Source: Hyphomicrobiales bacterium (GTDB taxonomy: Bacteria > Pseudomonadota > Alphaproteobacteria > Rhizobiales > Methyloligellaceae). Taken from it: a DNA stretch of 64,000 bases. A program made the position numbers and the translations under genes. Within the stretch, counting starts at the first letter, position 1. Every line of letters begins with the position of its first letter. Positions 8,319 to 17,494 of this stretch are shown piece after piece. The stretch is from positions 1 through 64,000 of the forward strand of contig JAJFHP010000029.1 in assembly GCA_021775555.1 (NCBI GenBank), read 5' to 3'. The notes under the pieces are model-generated. The model was not told the DNA's origin. It searched no databases and saw only the letters and a list, made by a program, of their open reading frames with translations.

Positions 8319-9641
8319 ATGGCGCAACTTGCACGCCGCGCGTGGGTTCCCGAAACCTGCGAAAATTTCATTCAGGACCTTGCGCAATCCTGTGCGGAAC
8401 TGAGCCTTCAGGATATTGAGGATGAAATTTCGCGTCTCATCGAGGAAAATATCACCATCCATGAGCGCGACTGCGTGAATCTCAATCCTGCCACCAACGT
8501 TATGAACCCAAAGGCTGAGGCTGTGCTTTCAAAGGGCCTCGGCGCACGGCCCTCTCTCGGTTATCCAGGCGACAAATATGAAATGGGACTGGAAGCGATC
8601 GAGCGTATTGAAGTGATCGCGGCGGAACTGGCAGCAGAAGTGTTCGGAGCACGGTTTGCCGAAATCCGTGTTGGCTCCGGTGCCCTGGCCAATCTCTATA
8701 CCTTTATGGCGACGACGAAACCTGGCGACCCGATCATTGCCCAGTCAGCAGATATCGGGGGTCACATCACCCACCACAAGGAAGGCGCGGCCGGTCTGTA
8801 TGGCCTTGAGATTCATAACGGACCGGTGGATGCCAACAACTACACGGTTGACCTCGACGCTCTTCGCACGCTTGCCAGGCAAGTCCGTCCGAAACTCATC
8901 ACAATCGCTGGAAGCCTCAATCTAAACCCGCACCCGGTACGCAAGGTGCGCGAGATTGCAGACGAAGTTGGCGCCTGGCTGCTGTTCGATGCCGCGCATC
9001 TGTGCGGAATGATTGCCGGCCATCAATGGCAGCAACCTCTGGAAGAAGGTGCGCATCTGATGACCATGAGCACCTATAAAAGCCTCGGGGGTCCCGCGGG
9101 CGGTCTCATCCTCACCAATGAAGCAGAACTTGCCGAGCGTATCGACGCTATTGCTTACCCGGGGCTCACGGCGAATTTCGATGTGGCAAAATCAGCCGCT
9201 CTCGCCATCACAATGCTGGACTGGAAAGAGCATGGGGACGCATATGCCAAAGAAATGGGACGCTGTGCCAAAACTCTCAGCTCAGCGCTGGCGGATGAAG
9301 GCGCGCCCGTATTCGCTGCAGACAAGGGGTTCACGCAATCTCATCAATTCGCCCTTGAGGCCGCCCCTCATGGTGGTGGACAGGCGCTGGCAAAGATCCT
9401 GCGCAAGGCCAATATTCTCTCCTGTGGCATCGGACTGCCCTTGCCCGACGTTGATGGAGATGTGAACGGATTGCGGATCGGAACGCCTGAAATTGTGCGC
9501 TGGGGGATGACAGCTCACGACATGCCGGAACTCGCACAACTGATGACACGCATCATCGTACACAATGACCCCCCTGAATCAGTTGCGGGCGATGTCATGG
9601 CCTTTCGCAAACGCTTCGACACCCTAAAGTTCATCCGTTGA
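8319..9641 (+). CDS. Divergent serine hydroxymethyltransferase-family PLP enzyme, specific reaction unknown
   Basis: 440 residues with the SHMT fold. Recognisable parts are GYPGDKY (81-87), GSGALANLY (119-127), GGHITHH (147-153), FDAAHLCGMIAG (223-234, PLP aspartate 224 and histidine 227), the Schiff-base lysine 254 in STYKSLGGPAGG, and the substrate arginine 386 in GLRIGTPE. The segment equivalent to ASENYTS, which carries the catalytic glutamate of true GlyA, is NPATNVM (56-62) and has no glutamate. The tyrosine of KYAEGYPG is also absent (RPSLGYPG), and THK around the lysine is TYK. These residues serve folate-dependent chemistry, so this is probably not the housekeeping GlyA. It could be an aldolase, transaldolase or alpha-methylserine-type enzyme. 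The start is set by GGAGGA close upstream of 8319. serB follows after 16 bases, suggesting a serine- or glycine-linked role. Confidence 0.8.
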   Translation: MAQLARRAWVPETCENFIQDLAQSCAELSLQDIEDEISRLIEENITIHERDCVNLNPATNVMNPKAEAVLSKGLGARPSLGYPGDKYEMGLEAIERIEVIAAELAAEVFGARFAEIRVGSGALANLYTFMATTKPGDPIIAQSADIGGHITHHKEGAAGLYGLEIHNGPVDANNYTVDLDALRTLARQVRPKLITIAGSLNLNPHPVRKVREIADEVGAWLLFDAAHLCGMIAGHQWQQPLEEGAHLMTMSTYKSLGGPAGGLILTNEAELAERIDAIAYPGLTANFDVAKSAALAITMLDWKEHGDAYAKEMGRCAKTLSSALADEGAPVFAADKGFTQSHQFALEAAPHGGGQALAKILRKANILSCGIGLPLPDVDGDVNGLRIGTPEIVRWGMTAHDMPELAQLMTRIIVHNDPPESVAGDVMAFRKRFDTLKFIR

Positions 9642-9657
9642 AAACCAAGGTTTTTCC

Positions 9658-10557
9658 GTGACCCACGTTCTGACAATGATTGCCGGCGCTGCTGCCCAGC
9701 CCCTCGGTAAGGCCTGCATCAAGAAAGTCTGCGCCGTGCTGCCCGCATCCGGTGAAATCACTTGGCTGTCCGAGGGTGAGGCTTGCGACATTCCATTCAG
9801 GCCTGAAGAGGGAGCAACGAACGCACAGATCACTGAGCGTGTTCGAGGAACGCTGGAGAACGCGCCGGTTGATATTGTCAGCCAAGGCACTGAGAATCGA
9901 CGCAAGCACCTGCTCGTGGCGGACATGGATTCAACTTTGATCGGTCAGGAATGTATCGATGAAATCGCGGACTATGTTGGCCTCAAGCCAAAGATATCCG
10001 AGATCACCGAACGCGCTATGCGCGGCGAGCTTGAGTTTGAACCGGCATTGCGTGAGCGGGTTGCCCTGCTCAGGGGGGTTGAAGAGAAAGCGCTCCAGGA
10101 CATTTTTGACAAGCGGATAACTCTGAACCCGGGCGCCCGCACCCTCGCGTGCACCATGGGTGCGAACGGCGCCCGCTCGGTGATTGTTTCAGGCGGCTTT
10201 ACCTTCTTCACTGCCCGCGTCGCAGAGGCTGCCGGTTTTGACGCCCATCATTCCAATCTTCTAGAGATTTCAGACGGCAAACTTACGGGCAGGGTTATCG
10301 AACCCATCCTCGGTCAGCAGGCAAAGCTCGATTCGTTGCGCCAATATCGAGAGACACTCAAGCTTGATAACGCCGAGACTCTTGCCGCGGGCGATGGCGC
10401 CAATGATCTGGCAATGCTTATGGAAGCCGGCCTGGGCGTGGCCTACCACGCAAAGCCTGTTGTCGCGGCCAGGGCCGATGCCCGCATAGATAATTGCGGC
10501 CTGACCGCCCTGCTATTCGCTCAGGGCTATGCACGCGAAGACTTTGTGAATGACTAA
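9658..10557 (+). CDS. serB: Phosphoserine phosphatase
   Basis: 299 residues, HAD superfamily. It removes phosphate from O-phospho-L-serine in the last step of serine synthesis. An N-terminal regulatory-type region of about 80 residues precedes the catalytic core. Motif I is DMDST (89-93, nucleophile aspartate 89). Substrate-recognition residues lie in RAMRGELEFEPALRERV. Motif II is IVSGGFTFF, and motifs III/IV are in LAAGDGANDLAML. The start is a GTG with AAGG 7 bases upstream. It lies 16 bases after the SHMT-like gene on the same strand, probably one operon, and is convergent with the Do protease gene. Confidence 0.96.
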   Translation: MTHVLTMIAGAAAQPLGKACIKKVCAVLPASGEITWLSEGEACDIPFRPEEGATNAQITERVRGTLENAPVDIVSQGTENRRKHLLVADMDSTLIGQECIDEIADYVGLKPKISEITERAMRGELEFEPALRERVALLRGVEEKALQDIFDKRITLNPGARTLACTMGANGARSVIVSGGFTFFTARVAEAAGFDAHHSNLLEISDGKLTGRVIEPILGQQAKLDSLRQYRETLKLDNAETLAAGDGANDLAMLMEAGLGVAYHAKPVVAARADARIDNCGLTALLFAQGYAREDFVND

Positions 10558-10570
10558 AACTCAGCTCTTC

Positions 10571-12094
10571 CTACTGCTTGCCATTGACCGCCAATGCAAC
10601 AAAGCGAATTCCGCCATTCGCATCCGCTATCAGAAGCAATACGGATTTACGGCCTGACTTTCTGGCAGCCTTGATCTGGGTTTCGACCTGTTCGGGTGAT
10701 GTGATCTTTGACCTCTTCACCTCGACAATTACGTTTCCAGCCGCAATTTGTTTCCCGGCCGCGTCGCTGTCCGGATCAACCTCGGTGATAACCACGCCGT
10801 TTACGTCTTTCCCGATCTTGTGTTTGGTTCTCAGTTCGTCACTCATCGGCATAAGGGTAAGACCGAGCACAGATGTTTTTTTCGGCTCATCCTTTTTTTC
10901 TTTTTTGGTGACTTTAACTTGCTGCGATTTTGGCAACAGGCCGATGGTTACCTTGACCGTTTTCTTCTTGTCGTTACGCAGAATAACAACTTCGGAAGAC
11001 TTGCCGATCGTCGTGCGGGCAACCAGCCGTGGAAGGCTGCGCATGTTTTCGACCGCCGATCCATCGAATGACATTATTACATCGCCAACTTCGATACCGG
11101 CCTTCGCCGCGGGACTTTTCGGGGTAACACTTGCGACCAGTGCGCCCATTGGCTTGTCCATGCCGAGACTGTCGGCGATACCATCGGTTACGGACTGAAT
11201 GCGTACACCAAGCCAGCCACGCCGCGTCTCACCATATGATTTGAGTTGATCGATGATGTGGGTTGCCGTGTTTGACGGCACGGCAAAACCGATGCCAATG
11301 GAGCCGCCGGTTGGTGAAATGATCGCGGTGTTCACGCCGATCACCTTGCCATCCATGGAGAAGAGAGGCCCACCCGAATTGCCCCGGTTGATCGCGGCGT
11401 CGGTCTGGATGAACTCATCATAGGGGCCCGAATTGATATCCCGTTTTTTTGCCGAAATGATGCCGAGCGTAACTGTGCCGCCAAGGCCGAAGGGATTGCC
11501 GATCGCCATGACCCAGTCACCAACCCGCATCTTGACGGAATTTCCAAACTCAAGCGCTGTCAGGGGCTTCCCCGGCTCCGGAGTGACCCTCAGAAGGGCG
11601 ATGTCGGTCTTGGGATCGGTCCCCACAACCTTTTCAACTTTCAGCTTGGTGTCGTCGGTGAATGTGACGAAAATCTCGTCCGCCCCATCAATCACATGAT
11701 TATTTGTGACGATGAGACCGCTTGAATCGATGACGAAACCCGAACCAAGAGAATTCACCCGGCGCGGCCGGTCGGGACGTTGCTGACGATTGAAGAAATC
11801 CTCGAAAAAATCTTCAAACGGAGAGCCCTTGGGAACTTTTGGCAGCGGAATTCCCTTGCTGCCCTTGAGCGTCTGCGTCGTCGAGATATTGACCACCGCG
11901 CCCTGCAGCTTTTCTGCCAGGTCGGCGACAGATTGAGGCCCACGCACTTGCGACACGGCACCAGGAGCCATGGCGGTTATCAGCACAAGAACACAGACGA
12001 GCGCAAATCCCGCCATCCAGTTGAGCCCTCGCGAAGTGCCAAACATGGAAGCGACAGGTATCTTGGTGTTAGGACCCTTGTAGCTAGAATTCAT
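10571..12094 (-). CDS. Do-family periplasmic serine protease/chaperone (DegP/MucD type)
   Basis: 507 residues. An N-terminal hydrophobic segment (FALVCVLVLITAMAPGAV) acts as signal peptide or membrane anchor. The trypsin-like domain has the complete triad: His in TNNHVID (133), Asp in KTDIALL (164) and Ser in NRGNSGGP (240). Two PDZ domains follow (about 290-385 and 410-500). The family degrades or refolds damaged envelope proteins. GTG (12097) and ATG (12094) are adjacent possible starts after GGAGAG; the ATG is used. On the same strand as hflK-hflC-DUF2065, it may be the last gene of that envelope quality-control group, though 147 bases separate it from the DUF2065 gene. Confidence 0.94.
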   Translation of the reverse strand: MNSSYKGPNTKIPVASMFGTSRGLNWMAGFALVCVLVLITAMAPGAVSQVRGPQSVADLAEKLQGAVVNISTTQTLKGSKGIPLPKVPKGSPFEDFFEDFFNRQQRPDRPRRVNSLGSGFVIDSSGLIVTNNHVIDGADEIFVTFTDDTKLKVEKVVGTDPKTDIALLRVTPEPGKPLTALEFGNSVKMRVGDWVMAIGNPFGLGGTVTLGIISAKKRDINSGPYDEFIQTDAAINRGNSGGPLFSMDGKVIGVNTAIISPTGGSIGIGFAVPSNTATHIIDQLKSYGETRRGWLGVRIQSVTDGIADSLGMDKPMGALVASVTPKSPAAKAGIEVGDVIMSFDGSAVENMRSLPRLVARTTIGKSSEVVILRNDKKKTVKVTIGLLPKSQQVKVTKKEKKDEPKKTSVLGLTLMPMSDELRTKHKIGKDVNGVVITEVDPDSDAAGKQIAAGNVIVEVKRSKITSPEQVETQIKAARKSGRKSVLLLIADANGGIRFVALAVNGKQ

Positions 12095-12241
12095 CACTCA
12101 ACTCTCCAAGCATCTGTTAACGCGCCGCTCGCTTACCCGCGGACATATATGATTCTGTTTCACCAGGAATAATAGAGCAAACTTTCCGTGCCGAGTGCAT
12201 CAATTCACATCGGGCACGAATGTTTGAACACTTGTATTCAC

Positions 12242-12427
12242 CTAACCCCGGACCAGCCAGACAATAAGAACACCCAGCGCGACGGCGCCAGCGCCCGTCA
12301 TGCGCAAGCTCGATTCCGGCATCTGAGATGCAAGGTCAAGCATGCGCTGTCCAAATTCCGGCGCCAATGCCCAAAGCAGGCCCTCAATAACCAGAACAAG
12401 CCCGATGGCGACAGCCAGATCACTCAT
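12242..12427 (-). CDS. DUF2065 small inner-membrane protein (YjeT-like)
   Basis: 61 residues with two hydrophobic helices (VAIGLVLVIEGLLWALAP and GAGAVALGVLIVWLVRG) joined by a short loop, typical of DUF2065. Its start codon shares one base with the hflC stop (TAATG), so translation is probably coupled. DUF2065 genes accompany hflKC in many proteobacteria, including E. coli yjeT. The function is unknown; an accessory role with the HflKC complex is inference from context. Confidence 0.88.
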   Translation of the reverse strand: MSDLAVAIGLVLVIEGLLWALAPEFGQRMLDLASQMPESSLRMTGAGAVALGVLIVWLVRG

Positions 12428-13323
12428 TACTGGCCGGTTTTTTTGTCTTTCTGGCGACCGAACGGATCCTTGAGATAACGGAAGAATTCACTATCGGGCG
12501 TCAGGACCAGCGTCGTGTCATTCCCTTTCAGGCTTTTGGGATAGGCCTTCATGGACCGGTAAAACGTAAAGAACTCGGGATCACGCGAGTAGGCATCAGC
12601 AAACAGCTTGTTGCGCGCTGCTTCTCCCTGGCCGCGGATGATTTCCGATTCCCGCTTAGCCTTGGAAACCATTTCAACGGCCTCACGTTCAGCTTCGGCG
12701 CGAATCCGCCGGCGCGCGGCGTCACCGACGGCGCGCAGCTGGGCGGCCTCGGCAAATCGCTCCGCGTTCATGCGGTCATAGGTGTCCTTGAGAACATCCG
12801 GCATGAGATCGGTACGGCGAATACGCACATCGACAATATCGACCCCGAGAGACAGGGCTTCACCGCGAACCTGGTCACGAATTTCCGTCATCATGGCGGC
12901 CCGGTCCTTTGACAAGGCAGAGTCGAAACTGCGCTTGCCATATGTTTGCCGCAGAGCGGCATCGAGACGGGTCTCCAGACGATCGCGCACCTGGTTCAGG
13001 CTGGCCTGCGCCGTCTCCCTGAACTTTTGCGGATCAATGATCTTGAGCATGATGATGGCATCGACATTGTAACGCCGCCCATCAATGACTTGAACGCTCT
13101 TGTCCAGGCTTTCAAAGAACAGAAGCCTGTCTTCGACATAGACGAGTTCCTCGACAATAGGCGTTTTGAAATAAAGTCCGGGCTTGTCAACGGTTCGCTG
13201 GATCTGACCCAGCCTGATCACCAGCGCCTTTTCGCGCTCGGAGACGATGAAAACCGACGAATAAGCGACGAATACGCCAATCGCCAGAATGACCAGAAGA
13301 AGGGCTTTAATTCCGCTGCGCAT
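12427..13323 (-). CDS. hflC: HflC, SPFH-domain regulator of the FtsH protease
   Basis: 298 residues. One N-terminal transmembrane helix (KALLLVILAIGVFVAYSSVFIV) is followed by SEREKALVIRLGQIQRTVDKPGLYFKTP, the start of the SPFH/band 7 domain, then a coiled-coil rich in Arg, Glu and Ala (EAAQLRAVGDAARRRIRAEAE). With HflK it forms a large periplasmic-facing cage that encloses FtsH and limits access of substrates. It overlaps the hflK stop and the DUF2065 start by one base each, a tight operon. Confidence 0.96.
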   Translation of the reverse strand: MRSGIKALLLVILAIGVFVAYSSVFIVSEREKALVIRLGQIQRTVDKPGLYFKTPIVEELVYVEDRLLFFESLDKSVQVIDGRRYNVDAIIMLKIIDPQKFRETAQASLNQVRDRLETRLDAALRQTYGKRSFDSALSKDRAAMMTEIRDQVRGEALSLGVDIVDVRIRRTDLMPDVLKDTYDRMNAERFAEAAQLRAVGDAARRRIRAEAEREAVEMVSKAKRESEIIRGQGEAARNKLFADAYSRDPEFFTFYRSMKAYPKSLKGNDTTLVLTPDSEFFRYLKDPFGRQKDKKTGQ

Positions 13324-14414
13324 TACTGTGCTCCTGGCTTGATTATGGGGTTGGCACGGCTTTGTTTCCTGATTTCGGGCAAGGGTAGATAGGGCACAAC
13401 GCCGGTTCCCGATCCCCCTTGATTGGGTTCGATAATCACCTTGTTGGTGTTCGAGTAAACATCTTCAAGGGTTTCCAGGAACAGTCGCTGACGGGTCACG
13501 TCCTTGGCCTTGACGTACTCGTCATAGACGGAAATAAAACGTTGCGCCTCACCATCTGCCTCATTGACCACCCGTGCCTTGTAGGCCTTGGAGTCTTCGA
13601 CGATTTTCGATGATTCTCCGCGCGCTTCACCCAGCAGCTTGTTGCGATATGATTCCGCTTCACGAATAAACTTGTTCTGGTTCTGCTCGGCGCGCTGCAC
13701 TTCCTCGAACGCATCGATCACAGTGGGAGGCGGGTCAGCTTTCTCAAGCTTCACGCCGGTGATGCGGATTCCTGAATTATAAGAATCCAGCGTGCTCTGA
13801 ATTTGCGCCAGCACCAGATTCTGCGCTACGAGACGCCCTTGCGTACGAATTTGGTCACCTGCAGTGCGACCAACAACCTCGCGCATGGCACTTTCAGCCA
13901 CAACACTCACAAGCCTTTCAGGCTCGCGCACATTGAACAGATATTTCTGCGCGTTGGAAATCTTCCAAAGCACTGTGAACTTGATATCGACGATGTTCTG
14001 GTCACCGGCCAGCATCAGGCCTTGCGGAGAACCGCCGCGTGTGGACAGGCCGAAATTAAGCTGGTTTTCTTCCTGAACTTTTGGCGTTTCGACTGTCTCG
14101 ATGGGCCAGATAATGAAATGCAGCCCTGGCGGGGTGGACCGTGCAAACTTGCCGAAACGCAGAACAACACCTTCTTCAGAAGGGCCGACCGTATAGAAGC
14201 TGTTCATCAGCCAGATGCCAACCAGCCCGAGAAACACGAACACCCACATGAATTTGCCCGAACCGCCGCCGGGTATGGCCTGCTTCAGCCGGTCCTGGCC
14301 CCTGCGAAGCATATCTTCCAAGTCAGGCGAGGGTCCGCCGCCACCGCCGCCACTGCCGGGTCCCTGACCCCAGGGGCCTCCGCCACCACCGCCGCTTTGA
14401 TTGCTCCAAGGCAT
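13323..14414 (-). CDS. hflK: HflK, SPFH-domain partner of HflC
   Basis: 363 residues. The cytoplasmic N-terminus (about 50 residues) is a glycine/proline low-complexity stretch (GGGGGGPWGQGPGSGGGGGG), usual for HflK. A single transmembrane helix follows (FMWVFVFLGLVGIWLMNSFY), then the SPFH domain beginning GPSEEGVVLRFGKFARSTPPG and a long charged coiled-coil. It is first in the hflK-hflC-DUF2065 run. The 246-base gap upstream (14415-14660) should carry the promoter; I see no clear hairpin or repeat there. Confidence 0.96.
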   Translation of the reverse strand: MPWSNQSGGGGGGPWGQGPGSGGGGGGPSPDLEDMLRRGQDRLKQAIPGGGSGKFMWVFVFLGLVGIWLMNSFYTVGPSEEGVVLRFGKFARSTPPGLHFIIWPIETVETPKVQEENQLNFGLSTRGGSPQGLMLAGDQNIVDIKFTVLWKISNAQKYLFNVREPERLVSVVAESAMREVVGRTAGDQIRTQGRLVAQNLVLAQIQSTLDSYNSGIRITGVKLEKADPPPTVIDAFEEVQRAEQNQNKFIREAESYRNKLLGEARGESSKIVEDSKAYKARVVNEADGEAQRFISVYDEYVKAKDVTRQRLFLETLEDVYSNTNKVIIEPNQGGSGTGVVPYLPLPEIRKQSRANPIIKPGAQ

Positions 14415-14660
14415 ATCGCTGTATCCTGTCTATCTTTGCTGATTTTCGATTGAATACTCGTGCTGCTTCCTGCTGCACATTACCGGCTTTGTGTATCAGG
14501 CCTCAAGTGCCGTACATCCAACACGTGCCGATAAATCTGTGTGGGTTATAGGACACTCACCATTTCCTGACAATGCAATGCAGGAGTGTTCCTGAAACCA
14601 CTTATTCCAACACTCTGCTCGGCTGGGGCCCGCGTCAACTGTACAATCGGTAATGTGGCA

Positions 14661-15770
14661 TCAAAATGTTATGACCGAGCGGATCGATTTTCCCGCATGC
14701 ATCAGGTCAAACGCCTCGTTGATCTCATCCAGCGGCATCACATGGGTGATGAGATCATCGATGTTGATCTTGCCGTCCATGTACCAGTCGACAATCTTCG
14801 GTACATCCGTGCGCCCCCTGGCGCCTCCAAACGCCGTGCCGCGCCAGTTGCGGCCTGTTACGAGCTGGAAGGGACGGGTTGATATCTCCGCGCCCGCGGG
14901 CGCCACGCCGATGATGATCGAGGTGCCCCAGCCCTTGTGGCAGCATTCAAGCGCCTGGCGCATCACTTCCACATTGCCAATACATTCAAACGAATAATCC
15001 GCCCCGCCCCTGGTGAGGTCCACAATATAGGGCACGAGGTCTCCCTCGACCTCGGACGGGTTGACGAAATGAGTCATGCCGAACTTTTCCGCGATCGCCT
15101 TGCGTCCCGGGTTGAGATCAACGCCGACGATCATGTCCGCGCCCGCGATCCGCGCACCCTGAATGACATTGAGACCAATACCGCCAAGACCGAAGACAAC
15201 CACATTGTCGCCAGGCTTCACCTGGGCCGTATTCATGACTGCGCCCAGCCCCGTGGTAACGCCGCAGCCGATGTAGCAAATCTTCTCGAAGGGAGCATCT
15301 TCGCGCACTTTTGCGAGTGCTATCTCCGGCACGACCGTGTGATTGGCGAAGGTCGAGGTGCCCATATAGTGAAACAGCTTCTCACCGCCTGACGAGAATC
15401 GGCTTGTCCCATCAGGCATCACGCCCTGCCCCTGGGTTTCGCGGATCGCCTGGCAGAGATTTGTCTTACCCGACGTGCAATATTCGCAGGTTCGGCATTC
15501 GGGTGTGTAGAGCGGTATAACGTGATCGCCCTTTTTTAGGCTTGAGACGCCTTCGCCCACATCAACCACCACGCCTGCGCCTTCATGTCCGAGGATAGAA
15601 GGGAACAATCCTTCCGGGTCAGCGCCCGAGCGCGTAAACTCGTCTGTATGACAAACACCCGTTGCCTTGATCTCGACCAGAACCTCCCCTTTCCTGGGGC
15701 CTTCCAGATCGACATCAACTATCTCAAGAGGTTTGCCCGCCGCCGTTGCGACTGCCGCGCGTGTTTTCAT
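14661..15770 (-). CDS. Class III alcohol dehydrogenase / S-(hydroxymethyl)glutathione dehydrogenase
   Basis: 369 residues, zinc-dependent medium-chain dehydrogenase. Catalytic zinc ligands are Cys40 (GVCHTD) and His62/Glu63 (LGHEGAG). The structural zinc site has Cys92, 95, 98 and 106 ([16 protein letters not shown]). The NAD-binding motif is [20 protein letters not shown]. The sequence follows the glutathione-dependent formaldehyde dehydrogenase subfamily (for example [20 protein letters not shown] and the [16 protein letters not shown] segment). It oxidises the glutathione adduct of formaldehyde and also reduces S-nitrosoglutathione. The start at 15770 has GGAGG 8 bases upstream. It sits 71 bases after folA on the same strand, between folA and hflK, which are commonly close neighbours in related genomes. 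Confidence 0.92.
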   Translation of the reverse strand: MKTRAAVATAAGKPLEIVDVDLEGPRKGEVLVEIKATGVCHTDEFTRSGADPEGLFPSILGHEGAGVVVDVGEGVSSLKKGDHVIPLYTPECRTCEYCTSGKTNLCQAIRETQGQGVMPDGTSRFSSGGEKLFHYMGTSTFANHTVVPEIALAKVREDAPFEKICYIGCGVTTGLGAVMNTAQVKPGDNVVVFGLGGIGLNVIQGARIAGADMIVGVDLNPGRKAIAEKFGMTHFVNPSEVEGDLVPYIVDLTRGGADYSFECIGNVEVMRQALECCHKGWGTSIIIGVAPAGAEISTRPFQLVTGRNWRGTAFGGARGRTDVPKIVDWYMDGKINIDDLITHVMPLDEINEAFDLMHAGKSIRSVITF

Positions 15771-15841
15771 GTTGCCTGCCTCCCAGTCGTTTTGATTGCT
15801 TGTTTGCACCAAGTTTGTCAGCGCTCGACGCCAAGGGCAAG

Positions 15842-16363
15842 CTAGCGAATACGCTCAAGCACGACGAAGCTGTAATCTGCCGCGTCCTTGGCGCCTGCGG
15901 CATGGCGTTCTCGCGAAATCTCACGCCATTGTGCCTTGTTAATCCGTGGGAAGAACGTATCGCCATCGGGGCTGTAATGAATCTCCGACAGATAAATGCG
16001 GTCGGCCACGGGCAGCGTTAACTCATAGATTTGCGCTCCGCCTATAACAGAGATTTCATCGGCGCCGCGCGCCCGCGCTTTTTCCCGCGCCAACACAAGC
16101 GCATCTTCAAGATTTGCTGCAATTAGGATACCTGGTGCCTGGAACGACGTGTTGCGGGTAACAACGATATTGTCACGGCCATCAAGGGGCTTGCCGATTG
16201 ATTCAAATGTCTTGCGGCCCATGATGAGGGGCTTGTTCATAGTCACCTTGCGGAAAAACTTCAGATCGGATGACTGGTGCCAGGCGAGACCTCCCTGCCA
16301 GCCTATTACGTCATTCTCCGCCACCGCAACCACGAGCGCGATCCGGGCATCTTCTCCAGCCAT
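15842..16363 (-). CDS. folA: Dihydrofolate reductase
   Basis: 173 residues. It reduces dihydrofolate to tetrahydrofolate with NADPH. Conserved features are [19 protein letters not shown] at the start, the acidic active-site residue in SSDLKFFR, the NADPH motif [10 protein letters not shown], and VIGGAQIY. One oddity: the loop usually reading LPWH is LAWH here, so the proline of the substrate/inhibitor pocket is alanine. The ATG follows directly after the thyA stop, so the two are translated together; thyA makes the dihydrofolate that this enzyme recycles. Confidence 0.95.
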   Translation of the reverse strand: MAGEDARIALVVAVAENDVIGWQGGLAWHQSSDLKFFRKVTMNKPLIMGRKTFESIGKPLDGRDNIVVTRNTSFQAPGILIAANLEDALVLAREKARARGADEISVIGGAQIYELTLPVADRIYLSEIHYSPDGDTFFPRINKAQWREISRERHAAGAKDAADYSFVVLERIR

Positions 16364-17158
16364 CTAGACCGCCACCTTCGCCTTGATATGAGGATGCGGG
16401 TCATAGCCGGTGAGTTTGAAATCATCATAGACAAAATCGAAAATCGAGCTCACTTGTGCGTTTATTTCCATGCCGGGAAGCGCGCGCGGATCGCGCCTGA
16501 GTTGTTCATCCACCTGCTCAAGATGATTGAGATAGAGATGTGCATCGCCAAAGGTGTGGATGAACTCGCCCGGTTCCAACTCGCTCACCTGCGCCAACAT
16601 CAGCGTCAACAAGGCGTAGGAGGCAATATTGAACGGCACCCCCAGGAATATATCGGCTGAGCGCTGGTAGAGCTGGCAGGAGAGCTTGCCCTGCCCCACC
16701 CAGAACTGAAACAGGCAATGACAAGGGCTGAGTGCCATCCGGTCCAGCTCCGCGGCATTCCAGGCCGAGACGATATGGCGGCGCGAGTCCGGATTGCTTC
16801 TCAAGTCCTTCACGAGCTGCGTGATCTGATCGACCTGTCCTCCCCCCGCTCCGGGCCAGGACCGCCACTGATGCCCGTAGACGGGCCCAAGATCCCCGTT
16901 CTTATCCGCCCACTCATCCCAGATGGAAACACCTTGGCTGTTCAGATAGGCGATGTTGGTGTCGCCTGCGAGCATCCAGAGAAGTTCATGAATAATGGAC
17001 TTGAGGTGGAGCTTCTTGGTTGTGAGCAGGGGAAAGCCCGCGCCCAACTCAAACCGCATCTGGTAACCGAATACGGACAGCGTGCCGGTGCCGGTGCGGT
17101 CTTCCTTGCGTAGGCCATTTGCGCGGACATGCGCCATGAGATCGAGATATTGCTGCAT
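16364..17158 (-). CDS. thyA: Thymidylate synthase
   Basis: 264 residues from the chosen start, the same length as the E. coli enzyme. It methylates dUMP to dTMP using methylene-tetrahydrofolate. Motifs: [15 protein letters not shown] at the start, [12 protein letters not shown], the phosphate-binding and tryptophan-rich [13 protein letters not shown], the nucleophile cysteine in [10 protein letters not shown], and [19 protein letters not shown]. An in-frame ATG at 17200 would add 14 residues not seen in the family; neither start has an obvious ribosome binding site, and 17158 is chosen on alignment. It abuts folA. Confidence 0.96.
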   Translation of the reverse strand: MQQYLDLMAHVRANGLRKEDRTGTGTLSVFGYQMRFELGAGFPLLTTKKLHLKSIIHELLWMLAGDTNIAYLNSQGVSIWDEWADKNGDLGPVYGHQWRSWPGAGGGQVDQITQLVKDLRSNPDSRRHIVSAWNAAELDRMALSPCHCLFQFWVGQGKLSCQLYQRSADIFLGVPFNIASYALLTLMLAQVSELEPGEFIHTFGDAHLYLNHLEQVDEQLRRDPRALPGMEINAQVSSIFDFVYDDFKLTGYDPHPHIKAKVAV

Positions 17159-17257
17159 GGGCACAAGAATAACGCGATTCTCCACTAAGGCGCGAGCCAT
17201 GGCAGGCAGTCAGATTTGCGCGACCTGCCTTGATCGCCAAAAGATCAGCCGAAACCC

Positions 17258-17494
17258 CTAGACTGGCTCACCATCCGTGTCTTCAAGACAGCTGAGCTGG
17301 TGATGCAGCACCTTGAAGTCGAGCTTGGCATGTTTGGTGAACACGGCCACGGTGCTGTCAATATCTTCGTTCGTCTTCGCGATGAACGACTGACATTCTG
17401 TCTTTTTCATGAAGGTTTCAGGAAACTGGCCAACCATCATGGAGACGGGCTGGGTATTCGAGGTCATGAAGAGAACGAGAACTGCTTTCCACAT
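17258..17494 (-). CDS. Small protein of unknown function, 78 aa
   Basis: The start ATG (17492-17494) has a strong ribosome binding site, AAAGGAG, 7 bases upstream, which supports real translation. The product begins MWKAVLVLFMTSNTQPVSM, a short hydrophobic N-terminus that may be a signal peptide or membrane anchor, then KKTECQSFIAKTNEDIDSTV and ends LSCLEDTDGEPV. Two cysteines are spaced about 35 residues apart. It lies about 100 bases upstream of thyA on the same strand. I do not recognise a family. Confidence 0.55.
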   Translation of the reverse strand: MWKAVLVLFMTSNTQPVSMMVGQFPETFMKKTECQSFIAKTNEDIDSTVAVFTKHAKLDFKVLHHQLSCLEDTDGEPV

